Below are positions 1-8,469 of a stretch of DNA of 64,000 nt, piece by piece; position 1 is the stretch's first letter, and every line of letters starts with the position of its first letter. Where the stretch lies: the NCBI RefSeq assembly GCF_001895005.1, contig NZ_BCXH01000004.1:248001-312000 (forward strand), in the 5' to 3' direction. Source of the stretch: Rhodococcus yunnanensis NBRC 103083. GTDB taxonomy: Bacteria > Actinomycetota > Actinomycetes > Mycobacteriales > Mycobacteriaceae. Under the pieces are notes generated by a model. That model did not search any database. It was given only the letters and a program-made list of their open reading frames with translations, and had not been told where the DNA came from. The position numbers were made by a program, and so were the translations under genes.

Positions 1-45
1 CCGCTCCATGAACAACGCATGCAAGCACAGTTGAAGCCTTTCTTT

Positions 46-819
46 TCATACGACGGCGGTCATGCCGCCGTCGACGTACACGATCTGTCCGTTGACGAAA
101 TTCGAAGCGGGAGAGACGAGAAACAGGAGGGTGCCCACGAGCTCCTCCGGTTGGCCCCACCGTCTCGCAGGTGTGCGATCGACGAGCCAGTCGGTGAACG
201 TGGTGTCGTTCACCAGTGCCGAGGTGAGCTCGGTGTCGAAATAGCCTGGGGCCAGTGCGTTCACTGTCAATCCGTAACGAGCCCAATCGGCGCACATGCC
301 GCGCGTGAGCATCTTGAGTGCCCCCTTGCTGGCAGCGTACGGTGCGATCCCGGCCCGCCCCAGCTCGCTCTGAACCGAGCAGATGTTGACTATCTTGCCT
401 GCGCCACGCTCGACCATCGCCCGGGCGAACTCGCGGCCCACGAGAAATGCACTCGTGAGATTGGTGTCCATGACGCGGTGAAAGTCCTGATCCGTGAACT
501 CCAGGAGCGGCGCACGATGTTGCACTCCGGTGTTGTTCACCACGATGTGTACCGGCCCGACCTCGGACTCGATGCGTGCCGCCGCATCGGTGACCGCGGC
601 GGAGTCTGTGACGTCGAAAGCGTAGGCCCGCACGTCCGCCCCGGTTCGGTCCGCGATGTCCGACCGAGCAGCGCTCAGCGCCTGCGGATCTCGGCCGTTG
701 AGAACGACGACGGCCCCCGCTTCCGCGAGCCCCGTCGCCAACGCGTACCCGATTCCGCGACTCGAACCTGTCACCAGGGCGATCCGCCCGGCGATGTCGA
801 AGGTCGGATGACCCGTCAT
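46..819 (-). CDS. SDR oxidoreductase, gluconate 5-dehydrogenase-like
   Basis: This is a classical short-chain dehydrogenase of 257 residues. It has the nucleotide-binding motif TGSSRGIG (residues 17-24), an NNTG variant of NNAG (95-98), and a catalytic S148/Y161/K165. The stretch QHRAPLLEF and the C-terminal FVNGQ...DGGM resemble gluconate 5-dehydrogenase / 5-ketogluconate reductase (IdnO family), so a hydroxy- or keto-acid substrate is likely. The ATG at 819 is chosen because it overlaps the TetR stop by four bases (ATGA), implying translational coupling. An in-frame upstream extension exists but would lie inside the TetR gene. It is the last gene of the aminotransferase-TetR-SDR unit. The exact substrate is not known. 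Confidence 0.85.
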   Translation of the reverse strand: MTGHPTFDIAGRIALVTGSSRGIGYALATGLAEAGAVVVLNGRDPQALSAARSDIADRTGADVRAYAFDVTDSAAVTDAAARIESEVGPVHIVVNNTGVQHRAPLLEFTDQDFHRVMDTNLTSAFLVGREFARAMVERGAGKIVNICSVQSELGRAGIAPYAASKGALKMLTRGMCADWARYGLTVNALAPGYFDTELTSALVNDTTFTDWLVDRTPARRWGQPEELVGTLLFLVSPASNFVNGQIVYVDGGMTAVV

Positions 820-1454
820 ACCCGTACTCCAGTCCATGATCGTTCGAGATCGATTGTTCCGCGTTCGGACGACCAACCGGCAAGTGCTCCGCGTAGGGCT
901 GCATACAGTTGGCGTGCGGTGTGTTCGGCGCTCAAGCCGACGGTCTCGATGAGATCGAAGATCTCACGAGGGTCGAACAGTAGATTCCACAGAAAGAGCG
1001 CTTCGTCTCCGACGTCGGGGATTCCGAGTTCCGCTGCTGCATCGCTGAGCGCTCCTTCGAGCGCCTCGGCCTGCACGGTCAGGTAGTACGTCTGTTGGCG
1101 GAGGCGATCGAGATATCCACGCCGCGAACGGCTGGACACCATTGCCTCGCCGTGCTCGACGACGAGATCGACCCAGCATTGGCACAGAAGCTTCAAGCGC
1201 TCGAGTCCGGTCTCCTCCAGTGTGCGACCGTAATCGCGCATCCGGCAGCCGACTTCGAATCGATACTCGGCGAGAATCTCCTCGACCGAACCGAATTGCC
1301 GATATGCGGTGGCAGGGGATACCTCGGCAGCCTTCGCGACGTCGGTCATGTTGACCGAGCCCTCGGCGTGCTCGCTGAGTCTCACAGCTGCCGCGATGAG
1401 ATTGCGACGATTCCGTTCGGTGTCACTTCGCATCGGCTTTTTCGCTGCTGGCAT
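816..1454 (-). CDS. TetR/AcrR family transcriptional regulator
   Basis: A 212-residue TetR-type repressor. The N-terminal helix-turn-helix covers roughly residues 12-60 (NRRNLIAAAVRLS...VSPATAYRQFGSVEEI), followed by a helical ligand-binding domain. It lies 44 bp downstream of the aminotransferase and overlaps the following SDR gene by four bases. It therefore sits inside one of the three units whose promoters share a palindrome, and it is the only regulator in that block. I infer that it is the regulator of the block; nothing in the sequence proves that it binds the palindrome. Confidence 0.85.
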   Translation of the reverse strand: MPAAKKPMRSDTERNRRNLIAAAVRLSEHAEGSVNMTDVAKAAEVSPATAYRQFGSVEEILAEYRFEVGCRMRDYGRTLEETGLERLKLLCQCWVDLVVEHGEAMVSSRSRRGYLDRLRQQTYYLTVQAEALEGALSDAAAELGIPDVGDEALFLWNLLFDPREIFDLIETVGLSAEHTARQLYAALRGALAGWSSERGTIDLERSWTGVRV

Positions 1455-1498
1455 CTCGGAGGCCTTCCCTTCGTTCGGACCTGTCGTGCTGTACTCGA

Positions 1499-2644
1499 CT
1501 ACTGCAGGGCCGCGAGGCCACGTCCGAGTCGTGCGACCCCCTCGGTGATCGCGTAATCACTTGCAGCATAGGACAGGCGAAGATGCCCTTCACCGTGTAG
1601 GCCGAACTCGCCGCCAGGACGCAGTGCGACACCGTGGTCGCGGAGTGCGGCGACAACCTGGACCGATGGAAGGTCGACAGAATACTTCGGGAAGAAGTAG
1701 AACGCTCCGTCGGAGACTCCGACGTCGAGTCCGGGGATCTTCGCGAGTTCGGTTGCCATCAGTTCACGGCGCTGTGCGTAGATAGCGCGCATGGCTGCGA
1801 CCTCGCCGGAGCACTCGGTGAGCGCGACGAGCGCTGCCCGTTGAACGGCGCTGTTGACCGAGCCGTTCGCGGTGTTGTGGACACGCGCACATGCCGCGAT
1901 GATCTCGCGAGGCCCGGTGAGGTATCCGACGCGCCACCCGGTCATGGCGTAGCTCTTGGAGAAGGTCTGGCAGTAGATGGTGCGCTCGGCGAGGGCGGGG
2001 ATGTCGAGTGCCGAGACGAAAGCCTCGGAGCCGTAGACCAATTCGCTGTATGCCTCGTCGGCGATGACGATCGTGTCGCTCCTGTGCAGGATGTCGGCGA
2101 GTACTTCCAGTTCCTTTGCCGAGTGCACGATTCCGGTGGGATTGGAAGGATTGCAGAACACGAACAGCGAGGCGCCGACCAACGCGTCGGCCAGTGCGTC
2201 CAGATCCCAGTGCAGGTCGTCCTGCAGCGGTACCGAAATGCACTGTCCACCGGCAAGATTGACGAGATCTGCGTACAGCGAATACGTAGGGTCCGGGATG
2301 ACGACCTTGTCGCCCGGGCTGACGATGGCAAGAATCGATGCAGCAAGGCCGCCCGTCCCGCCGTGCGTGATCAGCACCTCGTTGTGCGATGACGCAGCGG
2401 CGGAACGAGCGAGGACGGTCTCGGTGACGGCGGAACGCAGTTCCGGGTCTCCGAGCAGTGGTGAGTAGTGCGTGTAGCCCGAGTGCAACGCGTCCGCCGC
2501 GGCCGTGCGAATGGCTTCGGGGGTATCGAAGTCGGGTTCACCCATGGCGAGGGAAACCATGTCGCCGGTCGATTGCGGCTGCTGCACGCGCAGCGACGCT
2601 TCTTCGACGCGTCGTACGGCAGCGGATGGGGAGAACGTGATCAC
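1499..2644 (-). CDS. PLP-dependent class I aminotransferase
   Basis: A fold-type I aminotransferase of 381 residues. It shows the N-terminal GEPDFDTP motif, the cofactor-binding NPSNPTG segment, DEAYSELVY, and the PLP lysine in the SKSYAMTGWRVGY signature. It should move an amino group between an amino acid and a 2-oxo acid in the cytosol. The GTG at 2644 is chosen as start because a longer frame to 2764 would translate through the palindromic operator at 2693-2714. A weak AAGGG lies about 12 bases upstream. It is the first gene of a unit with the TetR regulator and the SDR. The substrate is not evident; context with an HMG-type aldolase suggests a glutamate-like amino acid. Confidence 0.85.
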   Translation of the reverse strand: MITFSPSAAVRRVEEASLRVQQPQSTGDMVSLAMGEPDFDTPEAIRTAAADALHSGYTHYSPLLGDPELRSAVTETVLARSAAASSHNEVLITHGGTGGLAASILAIVSPGDKVVIPDPTYSLYADLVNLAGGQCISVPLQDDLHWDLDALADALVGASLFVFCNPSNPTGIVHSAKELEVLADILHRSDTIVIADEAYSELVYGSEAFVSALDIPALAERTIYCQTFSKSYAMTGWRVGYLTGPREIIAACARVHNTANGSVNSAVQRAALVALTECSGEVAAMRAIYAQRRELMATELAKIPGLDVGVSDGAFYFFPKYSVDLPSVQVVAALRDHGVALRPGGEFGLHGEGHLRLSYAASDYAITEGVARLGRGLAALQ

Positions 2645-2692
2645 GGGCGCACCGGACCCTTCTGGTCGATTGTGAGGAGGGGATCGTCTCTC

Positions 2693-2714
2693 ATATGAGA
2701 GAAGTTTCTCATTT
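2693..2714 (-). promoter_or_regulatory. Palindromic operator A, upstream of the aminotransferase
   Basis: The core TGAGAGAAGTTTCTCA is an inverted repeat in an AT-rich patch about 49 bp upstream of the aminotransferase GTG. An aligned 22-bp site upstream of pxpA matches it at 18 positions, and a weaker copy precedes the RraA-type gene. This is probably a repressor site over the promoter of this unit. Confidence 0.6.
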
Positions 2715-2733
2715 ATCTCGGAGCTGGTCAAGA

Positions 2734-3525
2734 TCACCGAAGTTCGGAAGGTGAACCCTTCCAACGGCTGGCCTCGATATCACCCGAGGTGTCCCGAAGG
2801 TAGGTAGGTGCGATGACGAGTTCCTCGATGACGGTTCGCGCCGGCAGAGTCGCGCACAGAACGACCGCCCTTGCGACGTCCTCGGGCTGGACCATGGCCT
2901 CGCGTACCTCGCGGCTCGGAGGTTGTGCTCGGTTGTCCATGATCGGGGTGCTGACTTCTCCGGGCAGGATGCAGGTCGCCCGTATCCCGTCGTTACGAAA
3001 AGTGTTGTGCAAGTAAGTCATGAAGTTGCGCACCCCGGCCTTGGCTGCGCCGTATGCAGCGCCCCCGAGCAGGTTCGGACGGAGCGCGGCGAGCGAGGAG
3101 ACCGTGATGATGGTGCCTTCTCCGCGATCGATCATGTCGGGAAGTACCGCCTGGGTGAGCAGGTACACGGCGGTGAGGTTGACCCCGAGTACCTGGTTCC
3201 ACTCGTCCTCCGGAATCCACCGCACGTTGAGGATGTTGCTCGCGGCGCCTGCGTTGTTGACCAGGATGTCCACCGGGCCGACTTCCTTCCGCACCCACTC
3301 GACGAGCGCAGCGACGTCGGCTGCGTCCTCGATGTGAGTGGGGCGGACCGCCGCTCGGCCGCCGCGAGCCGTGATGGCCTCTGCGACCTCGTCGAGCACC
3401 TCGCGTCTACGTCCGACGAGAACCACCGTTGCCCCCTGCTGAGCGAGGTCCTCGGCGACCGCGCGCCCGATCCCGGTGCCGGCGCCGGTGACGAGTGCGA
3501 CCTTGTTCGAGAGTGTGGATGTCAT
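2734..3525 (-). CDS. SDR family oxidoreductase
   Basis: A 263-residue classical SDR. It has the TGAGTGIG dinucleotide motif (13-20), NNAG (90-93), and catalytic S143/Y158/K162 (YxxxK). It should be a cytosolic NAD(P)-dependent alcohol/ketone oxidoreductase. The gene is the third of a unit with the RraA-type aldolase and MHS transporter, 39 bp after the transporter. The next gene downstream has its own operator, so transcription probably ends near here. The C-terminal ~30 residues after the catalytic core (DTSGDIEASRWKG) are typical of SDRs annotated only as hypothetical oxidoreductases. No substrate can be assigned. Confidence 0.85.
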   Translation of the reverse strand: MTSTLSNKVALVTGAGTGIGRAVAEDLAQQGATVVLVGRRREVLDEVAEAITARGGRAAVRPTHIEDAADVAALVEWVRKEVGPVDILVNNAGAASNILNVRWIPEDEWNQVLGVNLTAVYLLTQAVLPDMIDRGEGTIITVSSLAALRPNLLGGAAYGAAKAGVRNFMTYLHNTFRNDGIRATCILPGEVSTPIMDNRAQPPSREVREAMVQPEDVARAVVLCATLPARTVIEELVIAPTYLRDTSGDIEASRWKGSPSELR

Positions 3526-3564
3526 CGTCGGTGTCTCCTGCTGTAGTGGATTGCGTGCGTGAAA

Positions 3565-4878
3565 CTAGTGGTCGGCCAGCGGCTTTCCGCCGGTCTCCAC
3601 CAGCTTCAGGGTCGCTGCGGCCGTGATCACGGCGGTCAGGATGACGGCATAGGCGGGAATGCTCTTGTCGCCCGAGAGGCCGATGAGCCAGTTCATCACC
3701 AGCGGCGCACTGCCGCCGAAGATCACCGTTGTTATGTTGAATCCGATGCTGTACGCGCTGTAGCGGACATTGGTGGGGAACAGCTCGACGAGCTGGACGT
3801 GGATGACTGCGGCGTGGCCCGCGAACAGTGCTGCAAGAACGCAACCCGCAACGGCGGCGAGGGCCATCTGACCCTGCGAGATGAGGTAGAAGCAGGGGTA
3901 CGACGCGACAGCCATTCCGACGGCAGACCACAGCAGTACCGGCTTGCGGCCGATGCGATCGGACAGACGGGCTGCGAAAGGAATCGCGATCAGGATCGCA
4001 ATGAGGCTGATCGCCGTGACGGCAAGTCCCTGGAGCTGGCTGAATCCCTGTTCCTTCTTCAGGTACGTGGGCATGTAGACGAAGAGAATGTAGTAGCCGG
4101 GTCCGTTGAGGGCGGGGAGCGCGATGGTCATGCCGATCGCCTTGAGGTGCCGCTTGGACGTGAGCGCAACCTTGAGCGGGTTCCGTTCGACGGTGTTGGC
4201 CTCACGGAGCGCAGTGAAGTGCGGTGTGTCCTCGAGCCGCTTGCGAATGTAGAACCCGACCAAGCCCATGGGCACGGCCAACAGGAACGGAATTCGCCAT
4301 GCCCAGGATTCGAGGATGTCCTGGCCCATGATCGAGATGAGCGCGCTCGACAGGAGGCTGCCGAACAGGAGGGCGGTGAACGATCCCATGGCCAACCATG
4401 ATGTGGTCCGCGCACGCTTGTCGTCGTCGGAGTACTCGCCGACGAAGGACATCGCACCCGAGGCTTCACCGCCCGCCGAGAAGCCCTGAATCATTCTCAT
4501 GGCGATGAGCAGGATCGGTGCGGCCCATCCGATGGTCGCGAAGCTGGGGATGAGGCCGATCGCGGCAGTGGAGCCCGAGATCATGAGAATCAGCACGGCG
4601 AGTAGGGTTTTGCGCCCGAACTTGTCACCGAGATATCCCGAGATAACGCCACCGAACGGTCGAACGAGGAAGCTGATGAGGAATCCGACGTAGGTGAGCA
4701 TGATGCCGCCCGAGGATCCACCGCCCGGGGCGAACACGATCGCGAGCGTCGGAACGAGCAGGCCGTAGATGCCGTAGTCGTACCATTCGACGAAAGATCC
4801 GATGGCGCCGGCGACGGTGACCTTCTTGACCACTGTGGCCTGGCTGTTCGCCGTTGGTAGATCCTGAGTTGCTGTCAT
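3565..4878 (-). CDS. MFS transporter, metabolite:H+ symporter (MHS) family
   Basis: A 437-residue, 12-helix carrier. The N-terminus GAIGSFVEWYDYGIYG, the loop GYLGDKFGRKTLL between helices 2 and 3, and RMIQGFSAGGE are hallmarks of the MHS family (ProP, KgtP, ShiA relatives), which import organic acids or betaines with protons. The second sugar-transporter-type loop ARLSDRIGRKP is also present. It sits between the RraA-type aldolase and an SDR on the same strand. I infer uptake of the carboxylate substrate of this catabolic block. The substrate itself cannot be read from sequence. Confidence 0.88.
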   Translation of the reverse strand: MTATQDLPTANSQATVVKKVTVAGAIGSFVEWYDYGIYGLLVPTLAIVFAPGGGSSGGIMLTYVGFLISFLVRPFGGVISGYLGDKFGRKTLLAVLILMISGSTAAIGLIPSFATIGWAAPILLIAMRMIQGFSAGGEASGAMSFVGEYSDDDKRARTTSWLAMGSFTALLFGSLLSSALISIMGQDILESWAWRIPFLLAVPMGLVGFYIRKRLEDTPHFTALREANTVERNPLKVALTSKRHLKAIGMTIALPALNGPGYYILFVYMPTYLKKEQGFSQLQGLAVTAISLIAILIAIPFAARLSDRIGRKPVLLWSAVGMAVASYPCFYLISQGQMALAAVAGCVLAALFAGHAAVIHVQLVELFPTNVRYSAYSIGFNITTVIFGGSAPLVMNWLIGLSGDKSIPAYAVILTAVITAAATLKLVETGGKPLADH

Positions 4879-4963
4879 GGCTTGGTTCTCTTTCGAAGTC
4901 GCTGTAGTCGTGCGGGTTGGCCGGGCTCACCCGAGATGGTGCCGATACCCAGCTGCATCGATG

Positions 4964-5015
4964 GGCGTCGAAATGAAGGGGGCGTCGAAATGAAGGGGGG
5001 CGTCGAAATGAAGGA
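4964..5015. repeat. Three-copy tandem repeat, 17-18 bp unit
   Basis: The unit GGCGTCGAAATGAAGG starts at 4964, 4981 and 4999. The array fills the gap between the RraA-type gene stop and the MHS transporter start. Unit lengths are 17 and 18 because of one extra G. It looks like slippage-generated sequence in an intercistronic spacer. Confidence 0.85.
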
Positions 5016-5018
5016 GTG

Positions 5019-5663
5019 TCAGTGCGAGGCGGCGGCGTACATCGCTGCGACCTCGGCATCGAGCGCAAGTTCCCGCTCGGCGATCTGTGCAGCCCCAGCG
5101 AGAACCTCTTCGGCTCGGGCCGGCGGAACGATGATGACGCCGTCACTGTCTCCCGCGACGATATCGCCTGGGTTGCAGACGATTCCGCCGACTGCGATCG
5201 ATGATCCGATCACGCCCGGACCGTTCTTGTACGGGCCGGCGGGGGTGACACCTCGGGAGAACATCGGGAATCGAAGTTCGGTGATGATGTCGCGATCGCG
5301 GATGCAGCCGTCCACGACGGCTCCCACTGCGCCGTGTGCGGCGAAACGCTGGGTCAGGTTGTCACCGATCACCGCACGCTGCAGGTGACCGAAACCGTTG
5401 ACGACGACGACGTCACCTGGACGAATGAATTCGAGCGCGTCGATGATCGCGGCATTGTCTCCGGCGGCGGTGAGGATCGGAAGTGCGCTGCCGACGAATC
5501 GGGCTCCGTTCCACACAGGGACGATGCCTGCGTCGCAGATTCCCAGTCGATCCATGGCATCGCCCAGGTTCGCGACCGGGTACTGGGCAAAGCGGGCGAT
5601 CAACTCGGGCGACGGGCGCACCCATTCTTCGGCGACGCGGACGAGCGGAGCGGTCGAGGTCAT
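5019..5663 (-). CDS. RraA-family protein, probable 4-hydroxy-4-methyl-2-oxoglutarate-type aldolase
   Basis: A 214-residue RraA-like protein. It carries the family signature GDN (100-102), the D118-G119 dipeptide, and R122-D123, which in HMG/CHA aldolases bind the divalent metal and substrate. Such enzymes cleave 4-hydroxy-4-methyl- or 4-carboxy-4-hydroxy-2-oxo-acids to pyruvate and also decarboxylate oxaloacetate; RraA of E. coli itself is an RNase E inhibitor of the same fold. The ATG at 5663 is used because the longer frame runs through the operator at 5703-5721. It is first in a unit with the MHS carrier and an SDR, which favours the catabolic role. Confidence 0.8.
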   Translation of the reverse strand: MTSTAPLVRVAEEWVRPSPELIARFAQYPVANLGDAMDRLGICDAGIVPVWNGARFVGSALPILTAAGDNAAIIDALEFIRPGDVVVVNGFGHLQRAVIGDNLTQRFAAHGAVGAVVDGCIRDRDIITELRFPMFSRGVTPAGPYKNGPGVIGSSIAVGGIVCNPGDIVAGDSDGVIIVPPARAEEVLAGAAQIAERELALDAEVAAMYAAASH

Positions 5664-5702
5664 GGAACTGTTCCCTTCGGAGGGTGTGACGTAGATCTTA
5701 AG

Positions 5703-5721
5703 TGAGAAGATATTCTTGTTT
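5703..5721 (-). promoter_or_regulatory. Palindromic operator C, upstream of the RraA-type gene
   Basis: The core TGAGAAGATATTCTT lies in an AT-rich stretch 40 bp upstream of the ATG. It matches the pxpA-site core at 14 of 19 positions, including a perfect TGAGAAGA half. The right half-site is weaker than in the other two copies. Confidence 0.5.
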
Positions 5722-5820
5722 GAAAGAAGTTTCCAGGTTTTGAAGAATTTGGTCAATAGTCCTGTGTGAAGACTGAGTTACGTCTCGTGGACGGCGAACG
5801 CGGTGAGTGCCCCGCGTCGA

Positions 5821-6819
5821 TCAGGCGAAGGTGCCGACGCCCGCCGGCACGCCGATGGACGCGAAGAGCGAGGCCATGGTGGCCTCGAGTTCGGTCAGAT
5901 CGCGCTCCTGTGCGCGATAGGACTGCACTGCAAAGTCCATTGTGACCCAACGGATACGAAGCCTTCGGCCAGGTCCGGCCTGGCCGAGGCGCGACTGTGA
6001 GACCTTGGTTGCGATCGCGGCGATGGGGTAGCCGGCCGTGAGTGAGCGGGCGCGGCCGAGAATGATCAACTCGTCCGAGTGAGGTATTTCGATTGCGCCG
6101 ATGGGGATTCCGTGCGATGTGATCTCCGGCAGCCCCACCGGATGCAGAACGGGTCCGTCCAAGCGGAGGCCGACATGATCGGAATTGGGGCCGACGGTGT
6201 AGACGCTCGTTTCGATCAGGTCCTTCATGCCCGGGGCCGCATCGATCTCGGGCCCGTCCGTGACATCGATCGTCCATGTCCGACGCCCCAGCTCGGGAAC
6301 CACCACGTGCGGATCGAACAGCGGGATGTCGGAGTACGGGTGGAACAGATCCATGTATCTCGTTCGTACGCGGACGATGTCGGCGGTGTGGATGCGCTGG
6401 GGGAATCCCATGCGCGCATCGGGGGCCGCACTCCCGAGGAACCGTTCGGTCTCGATCGCTCCGTTGATCGCGAGGTAGAGGCGAATGCCGTCGCGCACAC
6501 CTGTCACCGTGACGACCGACCCGGCGCGAATGCACACCGGTTGCCACATCGATACGGCAAGTCCGTCGAGGTGGATCTCTGCCGTCGCTCCGGTTATCGA
6601 GATCAGCAGGTCCGTTTCTGCGACCGCCGAAAATCGCGTCCCCATGATCTCGAGGCACGTGGCTGCGCGCTCGTTGCCGACCAGAAGGTTTGCGGCAGAG
6701 GCTGAATACTGATCGGCGGCACCGCTGATCGGGATGCCCAACTCCTCGACGCCGCTGCGGCCGAGATCCTGCAGGGTGGTCAGCCACCCGGCTTCGAGGA
6801 TGCGCAGACCCGCGTTCAT
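5821..6819 (-). CDS. pxpC: 5-oxoprolinase subunit C-like protein (biotin-dependent carboxyltransferase family)
   Basis: A 332-residue protein of the PxpC/KipA/urea-amidolyase C-terminal family, recognised from LTTLQDLGRSGVEELGIP near the start, PISGAADQYS, and the ITSHGIPIGAIEIP stretch. In bacteria PxpA, PxpB and PxpC together hydrolyse 5-oxoproline to glutamate with ATP. The start ATG at 6819 overlaps the pxpB stop by four bases. A much longer open frame continues upstream but is antisense-like arginine-rich sequence over pxpB. It is the last gene of the pxpA-pxpB-pxpC unit. The true substrate may be a substituted lactam rather than pyroglutamate, given the neighbours. Confidence 0.85.
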   Translation of the reverse strand: MNAGLRILEAGWLTTLQDLGRSGVEELGIPISGAADQYSASAANLLVGNERAATCLEIMGTRFSAVAETDLLISITGATAEIHLDGLAVSMWQPVCIRAGSVVTVTGVRDGIRLYLAINGAIETERFLGSAAPDARMGFPQRIHTADIVRVRTRYMDLFHPYSDIPLFDPHVVVPELGRRTWTIDVTDGPEIDAAPGMKDLIETSVYTVGPNSDHVGLRLDGPVLHPVGLPEITSHGIPIGAIEIPHSDELIILGRARSLTAGYPIAAIATKVSQSRLGQAGPGRRLRIRWVTMDFAVQSYRAQERDLTELEATMASLFASIGVPAGVGTFA

Positions 6820-7547
6820 GATGTTACTTCGCTTGGCTCCAGTGCGCGTCCACAATGGATGTCCCATTCGGCGGCGGGCAGTGCGACGAAGGTGAACCGA
6901 TCGCCAGGCTCGTACGGAACCACTGGGTCTCGATGAATATCGAACAGCCTCAACGGGGTTCGTCCGAGGATGCGCCATCCACTCGGGCCAGGCGCAGGCC
7001 CGATGATCGAGTTCTCTCCTGCTGCCATCACGGCACCACCCGGGACGGCCGAGCGAGGGGCGGTCCGCCTGGCAAGAGATCCGCCGAGCCGAGGTGCTCG
7101 CATCATCGGCGCTGTGCCCGATCCGAGTAGCTCGACCACGTGCGCGGCGCTCGTGAATCGGGCGATCAATTCGGAGGGGCCGATACCTAGTTCCGCTGCG
7201 GCACCATCGAGGTCGGGGCCGAAGTCGCCACCGAAGACGGTAGGAATCTCGAATAGTCGACCGGGCCGGTCGACGGCGGTCGTCGACAGCGCGGCGTCGA
7301 CCACGCCTCGTAGTGCGGCGTCGACGTCGACGGCATCGACTTGCGCGCAATCATATTGTACGAGAACCGAATCGAGACCTGCGACGATGTCGGTGACTCC
7401 GGCGAGCCGTGCCGCGATCACCTGCGTACGCACCGTTCGGGTGGCCGATCCGCGTAGGTTCTTGTCGTCCGAGGCGATGGTCAGCATGATTGCGGAGTCA
7501 CCGTACTGCTGGTGTTTGACCCGGACCTGGGTCGATGTGTCGGACAT
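6816..7547 (-). CDS. pxpB: 5-oxoprolinase subunit B-like protein (KipI family)
   Basis: A 243-residue PxpB/KipI-type protein. Recognisable features are QQYGDSAIML near the N-terminus, IPTVFGGDFGPDL in the middle, and the C-terminal FAMPxG-like GWRILGRTPLRLFD region. Family members partner with PxpC to form the ATP-dependent half of 5-oxoprolinase. The ATG at 7547 is preferred over the adjacent TTG at 7550; an AGGA lies about ten bases upstream. It is separated from pxpA by 35 bp and overlaps pxpC by four. KipI homologues can also act as kinase inhibitors in Bacillus, but the operon argues for the metabolic role. Confidence 0.85.
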   Translation of the reverse strand: MSDTSTQVRVKHQQYGDSAIMLTIASDDKNLRGSATRTVRTQVIAARLAGVTDIVAGLDSVLVQYDCAQVDAVDVDAALRGVVDAALSTTAVDRPGRLFEIPTVFGGDFGPDLDGAAAELGIGPSELIARFTSAAHVVELLGSGTAPMMRAPRLGGSLARRTAPRSAVPGGAVMAAGENSIIGPAPGPSGWRILGRTPLRLFDIHRDPVVPYEPGDRFTFVALPAAEWDIHCGRALEPSEVTS

Positions 7548-7582
7548 CAACGAGCGTCCTTCTGTGCCGTGCCGGCGCCGGA

Positions 7583-8377
7583 TCAGGCGGACACTGCGTT
7601 TCGGGCGGACAGGATCGACCGAAGCGGGGCTATTTCGGTACCGGACTCGCGCAGCGCCTTGTTGATGGTTCGGGCGTTCTCGATCGCGCCCGCGTTGTCA
7701 CCGTGCAGCAGTACGAGATCGCACACCTGCGGAACGTCCTTGCCGTGCACCGACGTCACGACGCCGTCGACGGCCATCCGAATCGTGCGTGCGGCAATGA
7801 CATCGACGTCGTGAATCAGGGCGCCCGGTTCGGTGCGGAGCACGGGAGTGCCGTCGTCTTCCATGCCGCGATCGGCGAGGAACACGAGAGCTACTTCGAG
7901 TCCACGAGCTCGCGCTTCCTCGGCCAGCAGCCCCTCCTGTGTCACGACGACGAGCGAGGGGTCGAACGTTGCGACCGCCTCGGCGACACCGCGGGCGTGT
8001 GCGGCGTCGGTGACGGTCAGGTTTCCCATCCGTCCGTGCGGATTGACGTGGCTGAGCGTCCCGCCCTGTGCTGTGACGAAGGCGCTCAGCGCGCCGATCT
8101 GGTACAGCGTGTCCGTGCGGATCTCGTCTTCCGTGCAGGCCATGGCGCGCCTTCCGAACCCTACGAGGTCGGGGTATCCGGGATGTGCACCGATCTCGAC
8201 CCCGCGCTCGATACAGGCGCGGACGGTCCTTTCCATCACGCGAGGATCGCCGGCGTGGAATCCGCACGCGACGTTGGCTGCCGTGATCAGGTCCAATATG
8301 GCGTTGTCGTCTCCGAGCGTGTAGTTGCCGAAGCTCTCGCCGATGTCAGCGACCAGTGCTACCGAGTTCTGCGACAT
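7583..8377 (-). CDS. pxpA: 5-oxoprolinase subunit A-like protein (LamB/YcsF family)
   Basis: A 264-residue LamB/YcsF protein. It has the acidic N-terminal DIGESFG motif (D11, E14), ANVACGFHAGDP (H41), GAHPGYPDLVGFGRR, a PHG motif and FADRG-like FLADRG. PxpA supplies the lactam-hydrolysing half of 5-oxoprolinase. One oddity: the usual VKPHG segment reads VNPHG (N112) and the following residues are RMGN rather than the common xLYN, so this is a divergent branch. It is the first gene of its unit, with operator B 71 bp upstream. I regard family membership as firm and exact substrate as open. Confidence 0.85.
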   Translation of the reverse strand: MSQNSVALVADIGESFGNYTLGDDNAILDLITAANVACGFHAGDPRVMERTVRACIERGVEIGAHPGYPDLVGFGRRAMACTEDEIRTDTLYQIGALSAFVTAQGGTLSHVNPHGRMGNLTVTDAAHARGVAEAVATFDPSLVVVTQEGLLAEEARARGLEVALVFLADRGMEDDGTPVLRTEPGALIHDVDVIAARTIRMAVDGVVTSVHGKDVPQVCDLVLLHGDNAGAIENARTINKALRESGTEIAPLRSILSARNAVSA

Positions 8378-8447
8378 GATTCTCCTACGTGTCAGGGGAA
8401 GTCTGCCCGTGCCGTCCGACCGGCGTCAGCAACGAGGCACCTTTCAG

Positions 8448-8469
8448 ATATGAGAAGAGCTTCGCATTT
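8448..8469 (-). promoter_or_regulatory. Palindromic operator B, upstream of pxpA
   Basis: The core TGAGAAGAGCTTCGCA is an imperfect inverted repeat 71 bp upstream of the pxpA start. Across an ungapped 22-base alignment it agrees with operator A at 18 positions. It probably belongs to the pxpABC promoter. Confidence 0.6.

Noticed and set aside
2645..2764. Longer N-terminus of the aminotransferase
   Set aside because: It would translate the palindromic operator, and the extra residues do not look like the family.
4964..5015. A CRISPR-like repeat
   Set aside because: Units are contiguous without spacers, and only three copies exist.
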